Assembly (NCBI GenBank): GCA_900541315.1
Contig: UQJF01000037.1
Span: 1-23,293, forward strand
DNA: 23,293 nucleotides
Direction: 5' to 3'
Origin: an uncultured Clostridium sp.
GTDB taxonomy: Bacteria > Bacillota > Clostridia > Lachnospirales > Lachnospiraceae
The notes beneath the pieces are model-generated. The model saw only the letters and a program-made list of their open reading frames with translations. It had not been told where the DNA came from and searched no databases. Shown one piece after another: positions 22,337 to 23,293 of the stretch. Both the position numbers and the translations under genes were made by a program. Every line of letters begins with the position of its first letter. Position 1 is the first letter of the stretch.

Positions 22337-23005
22337 TTACTGCTGATTGCGAAAGGTTTTTATCAGTTCCTCTGCCGTCAGGCCTAAAGGTACTTCTTTT
22401 AAATTGCTTTGGCTTAATACATATAATTTGCTGCATACTGCCAGTTCTTCCATCTCATGAGATGTTAATAGTACGGCTCCGCCTTCTCTTACATAATCTT
22501 TTAAATACCGGCGGATCATCTCCTTACATTCCAGATCCAGCGCAGCTCCCGGTTCATCCATGATCAGGTATCTGCTTCCTAAAGCCAGGGAACAGGCAAT
22601 ACTCAGCCTTTTTTTCATACCTCCTGATAACTGCCCTGCTGTCTTTTTTAACATCTGTGAAATGCCTAAAATGGCAGCCGGACCATCTGCCAGGTCTTTT
22701 TCCATCTTTTTCCTGTCTCCCTTATACCATAAAAGGAGATTATCCCTTACAGACAGTTCTTCCACCAGTGGATTTTCCTGGGGTACATAGGCAACAGGAT
22801 GATCCTTAAAAAATGGCTTTCCGTCTACAAGGATGCTTCCTTTTTTCCCTTTTCTTGCTCCTGCAAGAATGGACAATAACGTAGTCTTTCCACAGCCATT
22901 TGCCCCAACGATCCCCACACATTCTCCTGGTGAAAGATCAATATCCACATTTTCCAGTATCTTCTGTCTGCCGTAAGACATGCAGATCCCTCTGGCACAA
23001 AGCAT
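22337..23005 (-). CDS. ABC exporter ATPase
   Basis: The 222-residue ATPase drives the ABC-2 permeases downstream. All motifs are visible: Walker A GANGCGKTT (about 34-42), Q-loop YVPQENPLV, signature LSGGMKKRLSIA, Walker B YLIMDEPGAALD and the switch histidine in TSHEMEEL. ATG 23005 is nine bases after GGGAG. The longer frame to 23068 would run through the predicted -10 and is rejected. It is the first gene of the operon. The C-terminus LTAEELIKTFRNQQ is typical of single-domain exporter ATPases of the CcmA type. Confidence 0.9.
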   Translation of the reverse strand: MLCARGICMSYGRQKILENVDIDLSPGECVGIVGANGCGKTTLLSILAGARKGKKGSILVDGKPFFKDHPVAYVPQENPLVEELSVRDNLLLWYKGDRKKMEKDLADGPAAILGISQMLKKTAGQLSGGMKKRLSIACSLALGSRYLIMDEPGAALDLECKEMIRRYLKDYVREGGAVLLTSHEMEELAVCSKLYVLSQSNLKEVPLGLTAEELIKTFRNQQ

Positions 23006-23063
23006 CGGTCTGTTCTCCCTTTCGTTTTTCCCCGCATTGTAACGGGAGTGTAGTTTTAAGTGT

Positions 23064-23091
23064 ATCATAGTTCTATAGGAAAAGATATAAA
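23064..23091 (-). promoter_or_regulatory. promoter of the ABC-2 exporter operon
   Basis: On the minus strand, TTTATA (23086-23091), a 16-base spacer and TATGAT (23064-23069) form a plausible sigma-A promoter, giving a leader of about 50 bases to the ATPase start. Confidence 0.5.
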
Positions 23092-23102
23092 TTTTTTCTT
23101 AC

Positions 23103-23116
23103 TATACAGGTGTATA
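23103..23116. promoter_or_regulatory. operator-like palindrome upstream of the exporter promoter
   Basis: TATACA-GG-TGTATA is a perfect 6-bp inverted repeat whose near edge lies 11 bases upstream of the -35. It could bind a regulator of the exporter, such as a GntR-type protein. No regulator gene is in view. Confidence 0.4.
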
Positions 23117-23137
23117 CTATGCAGACGCATGGCAAAA

Positions 23138-23195
23138 TAAAAAAACAAGCAGTGCAAAGCATTTTTCACTGCCTTGCACCGCTTGTTTTTATTTT
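23138..23195. terminator. strong bidirectional terminator
   Basis: AAAAACAAGC (23141-23150) pairs with GCTTGTTTTT (23181-23190), extended inward by GTGCAA/TTGCAC. T-runs follow the stem on both strands. It probably ends a minus-strand gene lying to the right of the window. Confidence 0.88.
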
Positions 23196-23241
23196 GGACT
23201 TTCCAGACAAATTCAGTTTTCACGCACTCCTCTGGCTGCTA

Positions 23242-23293
23242 GTACATCGTTTTCAAAATAACTATACCACTCACTTGTCTGCGAATCTGATTG
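23242..23293. repeat. dispersed palindromic repeat, copy 2 (cut by the window end)
   Basis: All 52 bases match 4555-4606 with two differences, at 23255 and 23263. The remaining two thirds of the element lie beyond the end. Finding the end of the sequence inside a repeat fits a short-read assembly break. Confidence 0.9.

Noticed and set aside
23006..23068. 21-residue N-terminal extension of the exporter ATPase
   Set aside because: It begins within the predicted -10 region, and ATG 23005 has a good GGGAG site and starts the ATPase fold at the usual place.

Overview
The window looks like one contig of a low-to-mid GC, strictly anaerobic gut Clostridia, most likely a Lachnospiraceae member. The reasons are strong AGGAGG ribosome binding sites, a YerC-type TrpR-like regulator, a typical Firmicutes bile salt hydrolase, ABC-2 exporters of clostridial type, and neighbouring fumarase and malic enzyme genes. 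I cannot fix the genus from the sequence alone. Two ends need care. Bases 1-47 are not biological: they are an Illumina Nextera i7 adapter with its index. The right end stops inside a dispersed repeat that also occurs at 4555-4713, so the contig probably broke there.

Layout. 48-1056: an AT-rich segment with a gene tail and a membrane-anchored hypothetical protein, ending at the 3' end of guaA. It is probably the end of an integrated mobile element. 1057-2601 (-): guaA with its own promoter and terminator. 2602-3118: a divergent AT-rich control region. 3119-4537 (+): a GlcD-type FAD-linked 2-hydroxyacid dehydrogenase. 4555-4713: a 159-bp palindromic repeat. 4769-9317 (-): a molybdenum cofactor operon in the order MoeA-like protein, moaC, moaA, MOSC-MogA fusion, modA. 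Upstream of it are a sigma-A promoter, a ModE-like palindrome at +1 and a pair of direct repeats. 9556-9855 (-): YerC/YecD regulator. 10102-12810 (+): fumarase and malic enzyme, which together convert fumarate to malate to pyruvate. 12975-13955 (+): bile salt hydrolase-type choloylglycine hydrolase. 13956-14116: a second, unrelated palindromic element. 14245-15054 (-): HAD phosphatase. 15187-17861 (-): a permease-ATPase-lipoprotein importer of the sulfonate/taurine/nitrate class. 18035-18109: a third hairpin. 18137-23005 (-): an ABC-2 exporter operon made of an ATPase, a large membrane-anchored extracytoplasmic protein and two permeases, with a possible 43-residue basic peptide ORF between the first two genes.

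How the genes fit together. The best supported functional unit is the molybdenum block: an uptake lipoprotein next to early (MoaA, MoaC) and late (MogA-like, MoeA-like) cofactor steps. ModB, ModC, MoaD, MoaE and the molybdenum enzyme itself are not here. The bile salt hydrolase lies close to a sulfonate-type importer, which allows the inference that taurine freed from conjugated bile salts is taken up. The four-gene exporter with its large anchored partner is the least understood system in the window. No tRNA, rRNA, CRISPR array, transposase or recognisable riboswitch was seen.
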